A stretch of 32,935 bases of DNA from Treponema sp. (GCA_031268975.1 JAIRWM010000041.1:1-32935); one strand, 5' to 3'; positions 23,569 through 32,648 are shown, counted from the stretch's first letter. The notes: generated from the sequence alone by a model not told the origin. Translations and numbers: made by a program.

Positions 23569-26500
23569 ATGACCGAGTTTGTCCACCTGCATGTACATTC
23601 AGATTATTCACTGCTGGATGGCGCCGCCCCGGTAAAAGCCCTTGCCGCCAAGGCCCGGTCCCTGGGGATGAAACATTTGGCCATAACCGATCACGGCAAC
23701 ATGTTCGGCGTGCTGGATTTCGCCGCCGCCTGCCAGGGCGATAAAGATCATCCCCTTGAGGCGGAAAACAAAGTTCATCCCATTATCGGATGTGAAGCGT
23801 ACATGGCGCCGGGTTCGCGGCGGGATAAAAGCGGCTCGGAAAATGACAATAAATACTACCACCTGGTGCTTCTGGCTGCTTCCGGAGAAGGTTACCGGAA
23901 TCTGGTAAAGCTTTCTTCTTACGCCTACACGGAAGGCTTTTACTACAAACCGCGAATCGACGAAGAGCTGCTGTTACAGTACCATTCCGGGCTTATTTGT
24001 CTTTCCGCCTGCATAGCCGGAGAAATTCCCAGCCTGATACTCCGAAACAGGGAAGACGAAGCGGAAAAACGGGCGGAACGGTTTCGGGAAATTTTTGGAA
24101 AAGACAACTTTTACCTGGAAATTCAGGATCACGGTCTTGAACAGGAAAGGCTCGCGGCAAAAAAAATTATCGGCCTGTCCCGCAAAACCGGCATTCCCCT
24201 TGTCGCCACAAACGATATCCATTTTATTGAAAAAGACGATTGGGCGGCACAGGACATACTGCTGTGCGTATCCACAAATAAAAAACGTTCCGATGAAAAA
24301 CGGCTGCGTTATACCGGCAACGAATATTTCAGAACCGGGGACGAAATGGCCGCCCTGTTTTCCGAATGTCCCGAAGCGATAACCAATACGGTAAAAATCG
24401 CCGAATGCTGCGTAACGGATATGCCCAATGTTGAAACCGGGGAATTAAGCCGTTATTTGCCGGACTTCCAGATTCCCCCTGAATTCGGCAGCGCCGACGA
24501 ATACCTCCGCGAACTTACCGCGGAAGGTCTTCCCCGCCGTTATCCTGACATGAGCGAACAAGTAAAAAACCAGGCCGGTTACGAGCTTGACGTTATTATC
24601 AAAATGGGCTTTTCCGGCTACTTCCTTATTGTGGCCGATTTTATCAACTGGGCAAAAGATAACGGCATTTCCGTCGGACCGGGCCGGGGTTCCGGCGCGG
24701 GTTCCATTGTCGCCTATGCCCTGCGCATTACGGACATTGATCCGCTCAAGTACAAGCTTCTGTTTGAACGTTTCCTTAACCCGGAACGGATCAGCATGCC
24801 GGACTTTGACGTGGACTTTTGCAACGAACGGCGTGAAGAAGTTATCCGCTATGTAACGGAAAAATACGGCAAAGACAGGGTTGGACAGATCATCACCTTT
24901 GGAACGCTGGGGGCAAAGCAGGTAATAAAGGATGTGGCCAGGGCGCTTGATATAAGCCTTGACGACTCGGACATGATCTCAAAGCTTATCCCCAGAGACC
25001 CAAAGATCACGCTGAAGCAGGCGCTGGAGCAGGAACCCCGGCTTGCCCAGCTTGCCGGGCAGGCCGAATACCAGGAACTTTTCGCCCTGGCGTCAAAGCT
25101 GGAAGGCAAAAAGCGGCACGTGAGCATTCACGCGGCAGGGGTCGTTATCGGCAGAACGGAACTTTCCGATCAAGTGCCGCTTTACCGCGATCCCAAAACC
25201 GGCGGCATAGCGACCCAGTTTACGATGGGCCTTCTGGAATCCCAGGGGCTGGTAAAAATGGATTTTTTGGGGCTCAAGACCCTTGATCTTATCAAAAACA
25301 CGGAAGACCTTATCCGCCGGCGCGGCGGGGAATACGCTGACTTTTCCGTGGAAAGCGCCGACGAATACGACGAAACCACGTTCCGCATGCTCGGCGAAGG
25401 AAAAAACGAGGGAATATTCCAGTTTGAGCGGGACTGGTGGAAAAGCATACTCAGGCAGTCGAAGCCGGAAAGCATTGACGAGCTTACCGCCCTTACAAGC
25501 CTGGGCCGGCCGGGGCCGATGGAATACATTCCCCAGTACATCGACTGCAAATGGGGGAAACGTCCCATCCGTTATCCCGATCCCTGTCTTGAGGATATAC
25601 TCAAGGAAACATACGGGGTTATCGTCTATCAGGAACAGGTTATGCAGGTTGCCCAGCGTATCGCCGGGTATACCCTTGGACAGGCCGACATACTCCGGCG
25701 GGCAATGGGGAAAAAAAAGCGGGAGATCATCGAAAAGGAAAAAGCCCCGTTCCTCGCAGGCGCGGTAAAAAACGGTTTTTCCCGGGAGGACGCCGACAAC
25801 ATTTACGAAATCCTCGCCCCGTTTGCCGGCTACGGCTTTAATAAAAGCCACGCGGCGGCCTATTCGGTGCTTTCGTTCAGGACGGCCTACCTCAAGGCGC
25901 ACTTTCCCGCGGAATTTATGGCGGCGAACCTTTCCAACGAAATAGGCAGTGCGGATAAAGACAAACTTTCCTGGTATATCGACGTAAGCCGGAGCATGGG
26001 CATCACCATCGATCCTCCCGATATAAACCACTCGAACAAACTTTTTGCCGTGGTTGAAGGCCGTATCGTATACGGCCTCAAGGCGATAAAGGGAATAGGC
26101 GACGGTCCCGCCGATGAAATTCTTCTCCACCGCAAAGACGGCCCGTATAAAAGTTTTATCGATTTCCTTGAACGGGTTACCCTGCAAAGCAGCCAGCCGG
26201 GACAGCATATTGTAGGCCGCAAGGTACTGGAACTGTTAATCAAAACCGGGGCGTTCGACAACTTCGGCGTTAACCGGTCCACGCTGCTTGCCAATGTGGA
26301 AGCCGCGGCGGATTATGCCCAGAACAAAAAAAATGAAACCAAATTTGGCCAGGCAAGTCTTTTTGAGGATTCCGGCGAAAAGACTTTTCCCGATTTTGAA
26401 TTTACCCCTGTTCCCGAAATGGACAGAATTGAAATGCTCGGCATTGAAAAAGAACTTATCGGATTTTATTTTTCAGGCCATCCTCTGGACGATTACAGGG

Positions 26501-27522
26501 AATGGTGGAAAAAAAACGTCAAGATTGATTTGTCAAACCTGGACGAAGCCGCCCCGGGAAACTATGTCCTTGTGGGGATACTCAAATCGTTACGGCCTCT
26601 TACCGACAAAACCGGCAAGGCTATGGCCTTTGGCAGCCTGGAAGATTACCGGGGCGAAATAGCCCTTGCCTTTTTCGGCGAAGCCTGGATGAACTGCCGG
26701 GACAGGATAAACGAGGGAGAGCCCGCCGCCATTCAGGGCAGACTTGACAGGAAGCGCGGTAAAACAAGCCTCCAGGTTCAGACGGTTCTTTCATCCGGCG
26801 AACTGCCTTCCAAACTTGATACTTTCGGCGCGGTAAAACAGCCGCTGGATCAATACCGGGCGGCCTGGGAACAGAATGTCGAGATCAATCTTTCCGCCAC
26901 GGAAAACGCGGCGGAAAAAGAGTATGTCCTTATCGGATACATTTCCAGAGTGCGCCGGAACATGGACAGGAAACAGAAGGAAATGGCCTTTGCCACCCTG
27001 GAAGACTATAACGGCAGCATAGACCTTGTGTTTTTTGCCCAGAAGTGGGAAATTAACCGGGATAAAGTTATAGAAAAAACCTGTATTGCCTGCAGGGGCA
27101 GGCTGGATAAAAGCCGGGGCAAAACAAGCTTTATTGTCAGTTCCCTGCTGGATCTGGGGAAGCTCAGGCGGAGCACGGCGGCGCGGCAGAAAACGACCCA
27201 GCCGCCCGGCGGCAATGGCGGCGCAGCCTGGGATAACGGCGCGGCTGGGGACAACGGCGGCGGCGCGGAAAACGGGTTCCGCGAACTGCATATCAGGCTG
27301 CGGGAAGCCGCGGCGAAAAACGAAAAAGAACTTTACCTCCTGCGGGATTTTCTCGCGGGCAACCCCGGACCCGCCGAGGTGTTTATCCACGTGCCGGTTT
27401 CGCGGGGAACTTCACTTCCGGGGGAAACGGTAATCCGCACTCCGCCCGGCGCGGCGGTGGACGCTGAACGGCTGGCGGCCCTGAAAGCCCACGAGGCTGT
27501 CGCGGAAGTATGGGAGGCATGA
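23569..27522 (+). CDS. dnaE: DNA polymerase III alpha subunit with duplicated OB module
   Basis: The replicative polymerase, C family, 1317 residues versus about 1160 in E. coli. The N-terminal PHP domain has H-L-H-V-H-S-D-Y near residue 5 and T-D-H-G-N near 41. The catalytic palm has P-D-F-D-V-D-F near 411, carrying the catalytic Asp pair, and the fingers and tandem HhH region follow. From about 970 an OB-fold module of roughly 115 residues occurs twice in tandem (about 970-1085 and 1088-1200), both starting P-L-D-x-Y and containing M-A-F-x-x-L-E-D-Y and G-R-L-D. A Gly/Asn-rich linker (about 1209-1237) joins a short C-terminal domain. The extra length is explained mainly by the second OB module and linker. 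It overlaps the YggT gene. Confidence 0.96.
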   Translation: MTEFVHLHVHSDYSLLDGAAPVKALAAKARSLGMKHLAITDHGNMFGVLDFAAACQGDKDHPLEAENKVHPIIGCEAYMAPGSRRDKSGSENDNKYYHLVLLAASGEGYRNLVKLSSYAYTEGFYYKPRIDEELLLQYHSGLICLSACIAGEIPSLILRNREDEAEKRAERFREIFGKDNFYLEIQDHGLEQERLAAKKIIGLSRKTGIPLVATNDIHFIEKDDWAAQDILLCVSTNKKRSDEKRLRYTGNEYFRTGDEMAALFSECPEAITNTVKIAECCVTDMPNVETGELSRYLPDFQIPPEFGSADEYLRELTAEGLPRRYPDMSEQVKNQAGYELDVIIKMGFSGYFLIVADFINWAKDNGISVGPGRGSGAGSIVAYALRITDIDPLKYKLLFERFLNPERISMPDFDVDFCNERREEVIRYVTEKYGKDRVGQIITFGTLGAKQVIKDVARALDISLDDSDMISKLIPRDPKITLKQALEQEPRLAQLAGQAEYQELFALASKLEGKKRHVSIHAAGVVIGRTELSDQVPLYRDPKTGGIATQFTMGLLESQGLVKMDFLGLKTLDLIKNTEDLIRRRGGEYADFSVESADEYDETTFRMLGEGKNEGIFQFERDWWKSILRQSKPESIDELTALTSLGRPGPMEYIPQYIDCKWGKRPIRYPDPCLEDILKETYGVIVYQEQVMQVAQRIAGYTLGQADILRRAMGKKKREIIEKEKAPFLAGAVKNGFSREDADNIYEILAPFAGYGFNKSHAAAYSVLSFRTAYLKAHFPAEFMAANLSNEIGSADKDKLSWYIDVSRSMGITIDPPDINHSNKLFAVVEGRIVYGLKAIKGIGDGPADEILLHRKDGPYKSFIDFLERVTLQSSQPGQHIVGRKVLELLIKTGAFDNFGVNRSTLLANVEAAADYAQNKKNETKFGQASLFEDSGEKTFPDFEFTPVPEMDRIEMLGIEKELIGFYFSGHPLDDYREWWKKNVKIDLSNLDEAAPGNYVLVGILKSLRPLTDKTGKAMAFGSLEDYRGEIALAFFGEAWMNCRDRINEGEPAAIQGRLDRKRGKTSLQVQTVLSSGELPSKLDTFGAVKQPLDQYRAAWEQNVEINLSATENAAEKEYVLIGYISRVRRNMDRKQKEMAFATLEDYNGSIDLVFFAQKWEINRDKVIEKTCIACRGRLDKSRGKTSFIVSSLLDLGKLRRSTAARQKTTQPPGGNGGAAWDNGAAGDNGGGAENGFRELHIRLREAAAKNEKELYLLRDFLAGNPGPAEVFIHVPVSRGTSLPGETVIRTPPGAAVDAERLAALKAHEAVAEVWEA

Positions 27523-28106
27523 TGGCATATCTGGCAAGTATACTGACGGGCGTAATCAGCATATACATGTTCCTTATTTTTATACGGATTCTTTTAAGCT
27601 GGTTTTCCGGCGCCGATTTCGGCGGGCCCCTGGTCTTTTTGTACTATATCTGCGATCCGTATCTTAACTGGTGGCGGCGTTTTAAAATTTTCAGAAACAG
27701 TCCCATTGACTTTTCCCCGCTTCTCGCGCTGGGGTTTCTGTCTCTCCTGCGCGGCATAGTCACAATCGGCGCCATACAGGGAATAAGCCTCGCCCTGATT
27801 CTCACGCTTGTTATCAACTCCCTGTGGACAGTAATTTCCTGGGTGTGTTTTTTCTTCATCGCCGTCCTTGTGCTGCGGCTTATAGCTTTTCTGGGGAACT
27901 TCAACATTTACTCGCCGTTTTGGCATCTTGTAGACCTTGTTTCGCAGCCGGTACTGTACCGCATCTGCCGGATTCTTTTCCCCAGTCGGATTGTTTCCTA
28001 TGTCGTGAGGATCGTCGCTTCCATCGCCGCTTTGCTTCTTGTCACGGCGGGGCTTTGGGCGGCCATTATGTTTGCCACATATCTGCTCCGCTTCCTGCCG
28101 GTATAA
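27519..28106 (+). CDS. YggT-family membrane protein
   Basis: The 195-residue protein has about five to six hydrophobic segments arranged as two related halves, each with an F-x-x-I-R-I-L or R-L-I-A-F type helix followed by a D-P-Y-L or Q-P-V-L turn, typical of YggT proteins. The family sits in the inner membrane, and a role in osmotic tolerance or division-linked functions has been suggested but is not defined. The start overlaps the dnaE stop. ATG codons at 27510, 27519 and 27522 are all in frame, and GGAGG at 27513-27517 favours one of the latter two. It probably forms a transcript with dnaE and recG. Confidence 0.8.
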   Translation: MMAYLASILTGVISIYMFLIFIRILLSWFSGADFGGPLVFLYYICDPYLNWWRRFKIFRNSPIDFSPLLALGFLSLLRGIVTIGAIQGISLALILTLVINSLWTVISWVCFFFIAVLVLRLIAFLGNFNIYSPFWHLVDLVSQPVLYRICRILFPSRIVSYVVRIVASIAALLLVTAGLWAAIMFATYLLRFLPV

Positions 28107-28112
28107 TCCCCA

Positions 28113-30365
28113 ATGTTTCTCAGGGAACTGAACAAACCCCCCGGATCCGTCAAGGGAGTGGGAGAAAAAACAGCCGCCGATCTTGTCTTGTCAGGCATCT
28201 CCAGTGTCGCCGCCCTGCTTACACATTATCCCCGGGACTGGGAAGATCGGAGCCACGCCGCCCCGCTAAAAAACTGGAGCCGGGGGCCGGTATGTACAAC
28301 GGTAAAAATACTGGCCCACGACTGGTTCGGTTTCGGAAAAATGAGAACCCTCAAAATTCATGTGGAAGATGAAAGCGCCCGTGCCGTACTTGTCTGCTTC
28401 AACCGGCCATTTCTGGGGCGTGTACTTGAGATCGGAAAAAGTTACCGGTTGTGGGGAAAGTTCTACTACAAATACGGAGATATCCAGTCAACGTCGTTTG
28501 AGGTCGAGGCGGAAACCGGGGCGGCGGCGGAAACAGGCTCCACCCGTTTTGGGGGCATACTGCCGGTATACCCGCTTCCGGCAAAGCTCGGCAGGGTTCC
28601 GTCCAGAGGCCAGAACCTGCTCCGCCGCCTGGTAAGGCAGGCCCTGGATCAGTACAGTTCCCTGCTGGACGATGAAATTCCCGCTTCCGTGATCAAAACA
28701 GGCGGCTTCCTCCACAAGGCCGAAGCGATCCGGGCGATACATTTTCCGTCTTCCCGGGCGGAACTGGAACATGCCCGCCAAACGCTGATTTTCGAAGAAC
28801 TTTTTTACCTGGAGATCAACGTCGGCCGCCGGGCCGCGGAACGCAGCAGGGCCCGTCAGCTTCAGGCGCGGTCGTCCGCTGCGGCGGCACACGGCGCTTC
28901 ACTCTCTCCCCTCCAGTCGGAACTGCTGGAACGGCTCCCCTTTCATCTTAGTCCCGGCCAGGAAACGGCAATCGCTGAAATCAACGCCGACATGGCTTTC
29001 GCGGATGAAGCGCCGGGGAATCAGGCGGATGCCGGCGGCGGATATTCCATGGCGCGGCTTCTTCAGGGCGACGTCGGTTCCGGCAAAACGCTTGTGGCGT
29101 TTCTCGCCGCACTCCGGGCTGTCGATGAAGGCCGGGGCCGCGCCGGTCAGGCGGCAATTATGGCCCCCACGGAACTGCTGGCAAGACAGCACGCGGAAAA
29201 TGCGGCCCGGCTGCTGGAACCGCTGGGGCTGCGGCCGGCCTTCCTTACCGGGAACCTCAAAGCCCGCGGCAGAAACCGGCTGCTTGCCGCCCTCGCTGAC
29301 GGCGAAGTTGATATCATCCTCGGCACCCACGCGCTGTTTTCAAAAGACGTTGTGTACAGAAACCTGCGCCTTGTGGTAGTGGACGAACAGCACCGGTTTG
29401 GCGTAACCCAGCGCCAGGCGATTCTCGCCAAAGGTGAAACGTCCCTGCTCAAGAGCGGAGCGCCTCACCTTTTAATGATGAGCGCCACTCCCATCCCCCG
29501 CACCCTGGCTCTTACCGTTTTTGGCGATCTTGACGTTTCCGTCATTCCCGACATGCCGCCGGGACGGAAACCCGTTAAAACCCATCTGGCGAAAGAATCC
29601 AACGCGGCAAAAGTCTACGATTTTGTGCGGAAAGAACTGGAAGCGGGCCGCCAGGCGTATTTTGTGTATCCCCTTATCGGCGACGATGCCGGAATGGAAG
29701 AAACGCGGAACACTCAGGCAAACCTCAAAGACGCGGTAAGCATGGCCGGGGAACTGCAAAGAATCTTTCCACAGTACCCCGTGGCCCTGATTCATTCCCG
29801 GCTTGACGACGAACAAAAACGGGAGGCCATGGAAAGCTTCCGCCGGGGTGAAATTAAAATACTCGCCGCGACCAGTGTCGTCGAAGTCGGGGTCGATGTG
29901 CCGAACGCTTCCTGCATGGTGGTTCATCACGCAGAGCGGTTCGGGCTTTCCGCCCTCCACCAGCTTCGGGGACGGGTCGGCCGGGGCGGAGAAAAATCAT
30001 ACTGCTTCCTCATCTACAGCGAAGAAGAACCCCGGCAGGACGGAGACGACCCCGCAGCAGCCCGCCCGGCCCTTACCGACGACGGCAAACAGCGGCTCAG
30101 GGTCATGCTGGAATCAAACGACGGTTTTGTCATTGCCGAAGAAGACCTCAAACTTCGCGGCCCCGGACAAATCGCCGGCATCGAACAATCCGGCTACCTC
30201 AGGCTGGGCATCGCCGATCCGGTACGGGACTCTGGCGCCCTGCTCGCCGCCAGAAAAGAAGCCTTCGCCATGCTGGAACGCGATCCCGGCCTCCTGTTCC
30301 CGGAAAACAGGGTTGTCGCGGAAGTCCTTGAACGGGCTCCGCCGTTTACCGAGACGGCGATGTAG
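28113..30365 (+). CDS. recG: ATP-dependent DNA helicase RecG
   Basis: Remodels stalled replication forks and branched DNA. The 750-residue protein has an N-terminal wedge/OB region (first 190 residues, starting with P-P-G-S-V-K-G-V-G), Walker A G-D-V-G-S-G-K-T near 318, D-E-Q-H near 423, S-A-T-P-I-P-R-T near 456 and motif VI Q-L-R-G-R-V-G-R-G near 615. Low-complexity stretches near 255 (S-S-A-A-A-A-H-G-A-S), 300 and 645 look like small insertions. It begins 6 bases after the YggT stop without a Shine-Dalgarno sequence. A TATAAT overlapping the YggT stop lies 5 bases upstream of the ATG but has no -35 partner. Confidence 0.95.
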   Translation: MFLRELNKPPGSVKGVGEKTAADLVLSGISSVAALLTHYPRDWEDRSHAAPLKNWSRGPVCTTVKILAHDWFGFGKMRTLKIHVEDESARAVLVCFNRPFLGRVLEIGKSYRLWGKFYYKYGDIQSTSFEVEAETGAAAETGSTRFGGILPVYPLPAKLGRVPSRGQNLLRRLVRQALDQYSSLLDDEIPASVIKTGGFLHKAEAIRAIHFPSSRAELEHARQTLIFEELFYLEINVGRRAAERSRARQLQARSSAAAAHGASLSPLQSELLERLPFHLSPGQETAIAEINADMAFADEAPGNQADAGGGYSMARLLQGDVGSGKTLVAFLAALRAVDEGRGRAGQAAIMAPTELLARQHAENAARLLEPLGLRPAFLTGNLKARGRNRLLAALADGEVDIILGTHALFSKDVVYRNLRLVVVDEQHRFGVTQRQAILAKGETSLLKSGAPHLLMMSATPIPRTLALTVFGDLDVSVIPDMPPGRKPVKTHLAKESNAAKVYDFVRKELEAGRQAYFVYPLIGDDAGMEETRNTQANLKDAVSMAGELQRIFPQYPVALIHSRLDDEQKREAMESFRRGEIKILAATSVVEVGVDVPNASCMVVHHAERFGLSALHQLRGRVGRGGEKSYCFLIYSEEEPRQDGDDPAAARPALTDDGKQRLRVMLESNDGFVIAEEDLKLRGPGQIAGIEQSGYLRLGIADPVRDSGALLAARKEAFAMLERDPGLLFPENRVVAEVLERAPPFTETAM

Positions 30366-30372
30366 GGCCGCC

Positions 30373-30402
30373 TTGTCCCGCGAACCCCGGCAGTGCTAGA
30401 AT
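30373..30402 (+). promoter_or_regulatory. Candidate promoter of the aldo/keto reductase gene
   Basis: TTGTCC (30373-30378) and TAGAAT (30397-30402) are 18 bases apart. The start would be near 30409, followed by AAAGGAG before the ATG at 30427. Confidence 0.45.
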
Positions 30403-30426
30403 CGGATCATACAAAAGGAGACTGCG

Positions 30427-31512
30427 ATGATCTACAGAAATTACGGACAAACAGGCAAAAGCGTTTCACTCCTGGGTTTTGGAGGGATGCGTTTTCAGCA
30501 CATAGACGACCATGACGAATGTGTCGGGATGATGGTTAAAGCCGCCGAAGGAGGCGTTACCTACTTTGACACGGCGCCGGATTACTTCGGCGTTAAAAGC
30601 GAAACCGTTTTCGGCGAAGGACTTTCAGAACTGAGAAAACGGAACCTTCCCTATTATCTTGCGACAAAGACATTTAAAAGCACGGAAAGCGACATACGGC
30701 GGGAAATAGAAGCCCAGCTCAGGCGGCTTGACGTTCCGGCCATAGATTTTTACCACATTTGGTGTATTACAAACCTCGCGAACTGGGAAGCCAGAAAAAA
30801 AGACGGCATCCTCAACACGTTCCGCAAACTCAGGGAAGAGGGCCTTGTCCGGCATATCTGCGTTTCAAGCCACCTTATCCAGAACGAAATTGAAACCCTG
30901 CTTATGGAGGGTGTGTTTGAAGGGGTGTTGTTCGGCTATTCGGCCTACAACTACAGAACCAGAGAAAAGGCATTTAACGCCATACGGGCAAAAAAACTCG
31001 GCGCAGTGGTGATGAACCCGCTGGGAGGCGGCATTATCCCCCAGCACCCGGAACTCTTCGGCTTTATCATGCGGGACGGCGAGAGCGCCGTGGAAGCGGG
31101 GCTCCGCTTTCTCTGGGATCACAAAGACATTTCCGTAACGCTGGTAGGTTTCCGCGGTAAAGAGGACGTTGCCCAGGCGCTTGCCGCAATGGAAAACTAC
31201 AACCCCAGAACGGAACAGGAGCTTGCGTCACTGAAAAGCCGGGAAACAACATCGTTTGAAGGGCTCTGTACCGGCTGCGCCTACTGTGACGACTGTCCCC
31301 AGGGTATTCCCATACCCCGTTTTATGGACGCGTACAACCAGAAGCTCCTTGACAAAAACGGGGACACCGCGATGAGGCAGCGCCTTTCCATGCACTGGGG
31401 CATTGGCTCCGAAGACGCGGGAAAATGCGTCGCCTGTGGCCAGTGTGAAAGCGCCTGTACCCAGCACATCCCCATCATTGAGCGGCTCAATGCTATCGCG
31501 AAAGCCGGATAG
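30427..31512 (+). CDS. Aldo/keto reductase with C-terminal ferredoxin-like Cys motifs
   Basis: The 361-residue protein has an NAD(P)H-dependent aldo/keto reductase barrel. The likely catalytic tetrad is Asp in F-D-T-A near 47, Tyr in P-D-Y-F-G near 52, Lys in A-T-K-T-F near 80 and His in F-Y-H-I-W near 109. After residue 280 come C-T-G-C-A-Y-C-D-D-C-P and, near 334, C-V-A-C-G-Q-C-E-S-A-C-T-Q-H-I-P, which resemble 4Fe-4S ligands. This fusion is a known oxidoreductase subfamily in anaerobes and fits an anaerobic host. The substrate is unknown. AAAGGAG lies before the ATG, and a hairpin follows the gene at 31538-31577. Confidence 0.88.
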   Translation: MIYRNYGQTGKSVSLLGFGGMRFQHIDDHDECVGMMVKAAEGGVTYFDTAPDYFGVKSETVFGEGLSELRKRNLPYYLATKTFKSTESDIRREIEAQLRRLDVPAIDFYHIWCITNLANWEARKKDGILNTFRKLREEGLVRHICVSSHLIQNEIETLLMEGVFEGVLFGYSAYNYRTREKAFNAIRAKKLGAVVMNPLGGGIIPQHPELFGFIMRDGESAVEAGLRFLWDHKDISVTLVGFRGKEDVAQALAAMENYNPRTEQELASLKSRETTSFEGLCTGCAYCDDCPQGIPIPRFMDAYNQKLLDKNGDTAMRQRLSMHWGIGSEDAGKCVACGQCESACTQHIPIIERLNAIAKAG

Positions 31513-31537
31513 AGGCCGCAAAGAAGCCGCCCCCGGC

Positions 31538-31577
31538 CCGAATTTACCCAAAACCCGCGTTTCCCGGGTGAATTCGG
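31538..31577. terminator. 12-bp hairpin after the aldo/keto reductase gene
   Basis: CCGAATTTACCC (31538-31549) pairs with GGGTGAATTCGG (31566-31577) with one G-U pair, and AAAC/GTTT forms a small stem within the 16-base loop. No U-tract follows. Its loop side contains CCGCGTTTCCCGG, also found in the hairpin at 19835-19872 and, with one change, in the one at 5633-5666. Confidence 0.55.
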
Positions 31578-31595
31578 AGGCTGCGGGACATAACC

Positions 31596-31624
31596 TTGAA
31601 TTTTTTCCCTGTTTTTAGTAGACT
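31596..31624 (+). promoter_or_regulatory. Sigma-70 promoter of the DRTGG gene
   Basis: TTGAAT (31596-31601) and TAGACT (31619-31624) are 17 bases apart. The start near 31631 leaves a very short leader containing GGGGG (31635-31639) before the ATG at 31644. Confidence 0.55.
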
Positions 31625-31643
31625 GATAAATGTCGGGGGTATC

Positions 31644-32000
31644 ATGACTATATCGGAAGCTGTAACTGTTTTGGAAGGACAATTTTTTTGCGGAGAAGAG
31701 AACGGATCGCTGGAAGTAGCCTCCGCCTGCGGCTCTGATCTTATGAGTGATGTCATGGCCTTTGTCAAAGACAAGGTTCTGCTCCTTACCGGCCTTGTAA
31801 ATCCCCAGGTCATACGGACCGCCGAACTTCTGGATATTCACTGTATCATTTTCGTCCGGGGGAAAACCCCCAGCATGGACATGATAGACATGGCCAAAGA
31901 ATCGGACATTATTCTCGGCGGCACGAAATTCCCCATGTTCATATCATGCGGAAAACTGTACGAAGGCGGCCTTAAAGCCGGCGGAACCCGGCATATCTAA
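31644..32000 (+). CDS. DRTGG-domain protein
   Basis: The 118-residue protein is a single DRTGG-type domain: A-C-G-S-D-L-M-S-D near residue 28, L-L-L-T-G-L-V-N-P-Q-V-I-R-T near 46, then I-I-F-V-R-G-K and a C-terminal G-G-L. In other proteins this domain accompanies CBS domains, AAA-type phosphotransacetylases or, in anaerobes, hydrogenase-linked genes, and probably binds a ligand; its function alone is undefined. The ATG at 31644 with its G-rich site is preferred to an upstream in-frame ATG at 31596. It is followed after 4 bases by the cyclo-ligase gene. Confidence 0.8.
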   Translation: MTISEAVTVLEGQFFCGEENGSLEVASACGSDLMSDVMAFVKDKVLLLTGLVNPQVIRTAELLDIHCIIFVRGKTPSMDMIDMAKESDIILGGTKFPMFISCGKLYEGGLKAGGTRHI

Positions 32001-32004
32001 AATC

Positions 32005-32625
32005 GTGGCCCGCCCGAAAGAAGAAATCCGCGCGGACATGCAAAAACGCCTGGGCGCCCTTTCCAAAGCTGTTTTTTCCCAAAAAGGAACCGAGGCGGCC
32101 GCGCGGCTGTGGACGCGGGACGAATGGAAAACATACGCTTCCGTGCTGCTCTTCCTGTCGACCGAATATGAAATCAGCACACAATCCCTTTTGGAACTGG
32201 CGTTTATAGACCGGAAGCAGGTATTCGCCCCCCGAATCGACGGCGCACAGCTGTGCTTTTACCGGGTTCCTTCCCCCCGGGGTCCATGGACAGAAGGAAC
32301 GCCCGGCATACGGGAGCCGCCTAGAGAAGTTCCCCTTGCGATGGAACATTTCCCCGCCCTTGTCGTCACCCCCGGCCTCGCCTTTGACCGGCACGGCCGC
32401 CGCCTGGGCAGGGGAAAAGGCTTTTACGACCGTTTCCTTGCCGGCCTGGACGCCGGTGTTTTATCCGGCGCCCCGGCGGCCGGCGGCCCGGCCGAAAACC
32501 GGCCGGGCTATTTCGTCTGCGGGATGTGCCTGGAAATTCAGCTTGTAGACGAAGTCCCCGCGGAAAGCCGGGACCGGCCGGTAAACGGAATCCTTACGGA
32601 GAAACGTTTTTTGTTGTGCGGTTGA
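32005..32625 (+). CDS. 5-formyltetrahydrofolate cyclo-ligase
   Basis: Converts 5-formyl-THF to 5,10-methenyl-THF using ATP, returning folate to the one-carbon pool. The 206-residue protein has a basic N-terminal nucleotide-contacting segment, P-G-L-A-F-D near 122 and the family signature G-R-G-K-G-F-Y-D-R-F near 135. The ending with D-R-P-V-N-G-I-L-T-E is also typical. A Gly/Ala/Pro-rich stretch about residues 152-168 is an apparent insertion containing a perfect 9-bp DNA hairpin (32486-32508). The start is a GTG with no strong ribosome-binding site, 4 bases after the DRTGG stop, so translation is probably coupled. Confidence 0.9.
   Translation: MARPKEEIRADMQKRLGALSKAVFSQKGTEAAARLWTRDEWKTYASVLLFLSTEYEISTQSLLELAFIDRKQVFAPRIDGAQLCFYRVPSPRGPWTEGTPGIREPPREVPLAMEHFPALVVTPGLAFDRHGRRLGRGKGFYDRFLAGLDAGVLSGAPAAGGPAENRPGYFVCGMCLEIQLVDEVPAESRDRPVNGILTEKRFLLCG
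32486..32508. repeat. Perfect 9-bp GC palindrome inside the cyclo-ligase gene
   Basis: GCCCGGCCG (32486-32494) pairs perfectly with CGGCCGGGC (32500-32508) around a 5-base loop. It encodes part of a low-complexity insertion between conserved blocks of the enzyme. Confidence 0.7.
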
Positions 32626-32648
32626 GGCTTCCCGCCGCCAGGCGCGCG

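Noticed and set aside
25093-26208. A 371-codon open frame on the - strand inside dnaE
   Set aside because: It lies fully within the conserved polymerase coding sequence, has no recognisable domain, and is explained by codon bias of the opposite strand.
28102-28115. TATAAT 5 bases before the recG ATG as a leaderless promoter
   Set aside because: There is no acceptable -35 box at 16-18 bases, and the TATAAT includes the YggT stop codon. Read-through from the dnaE-YggT transcript explains recG expression.
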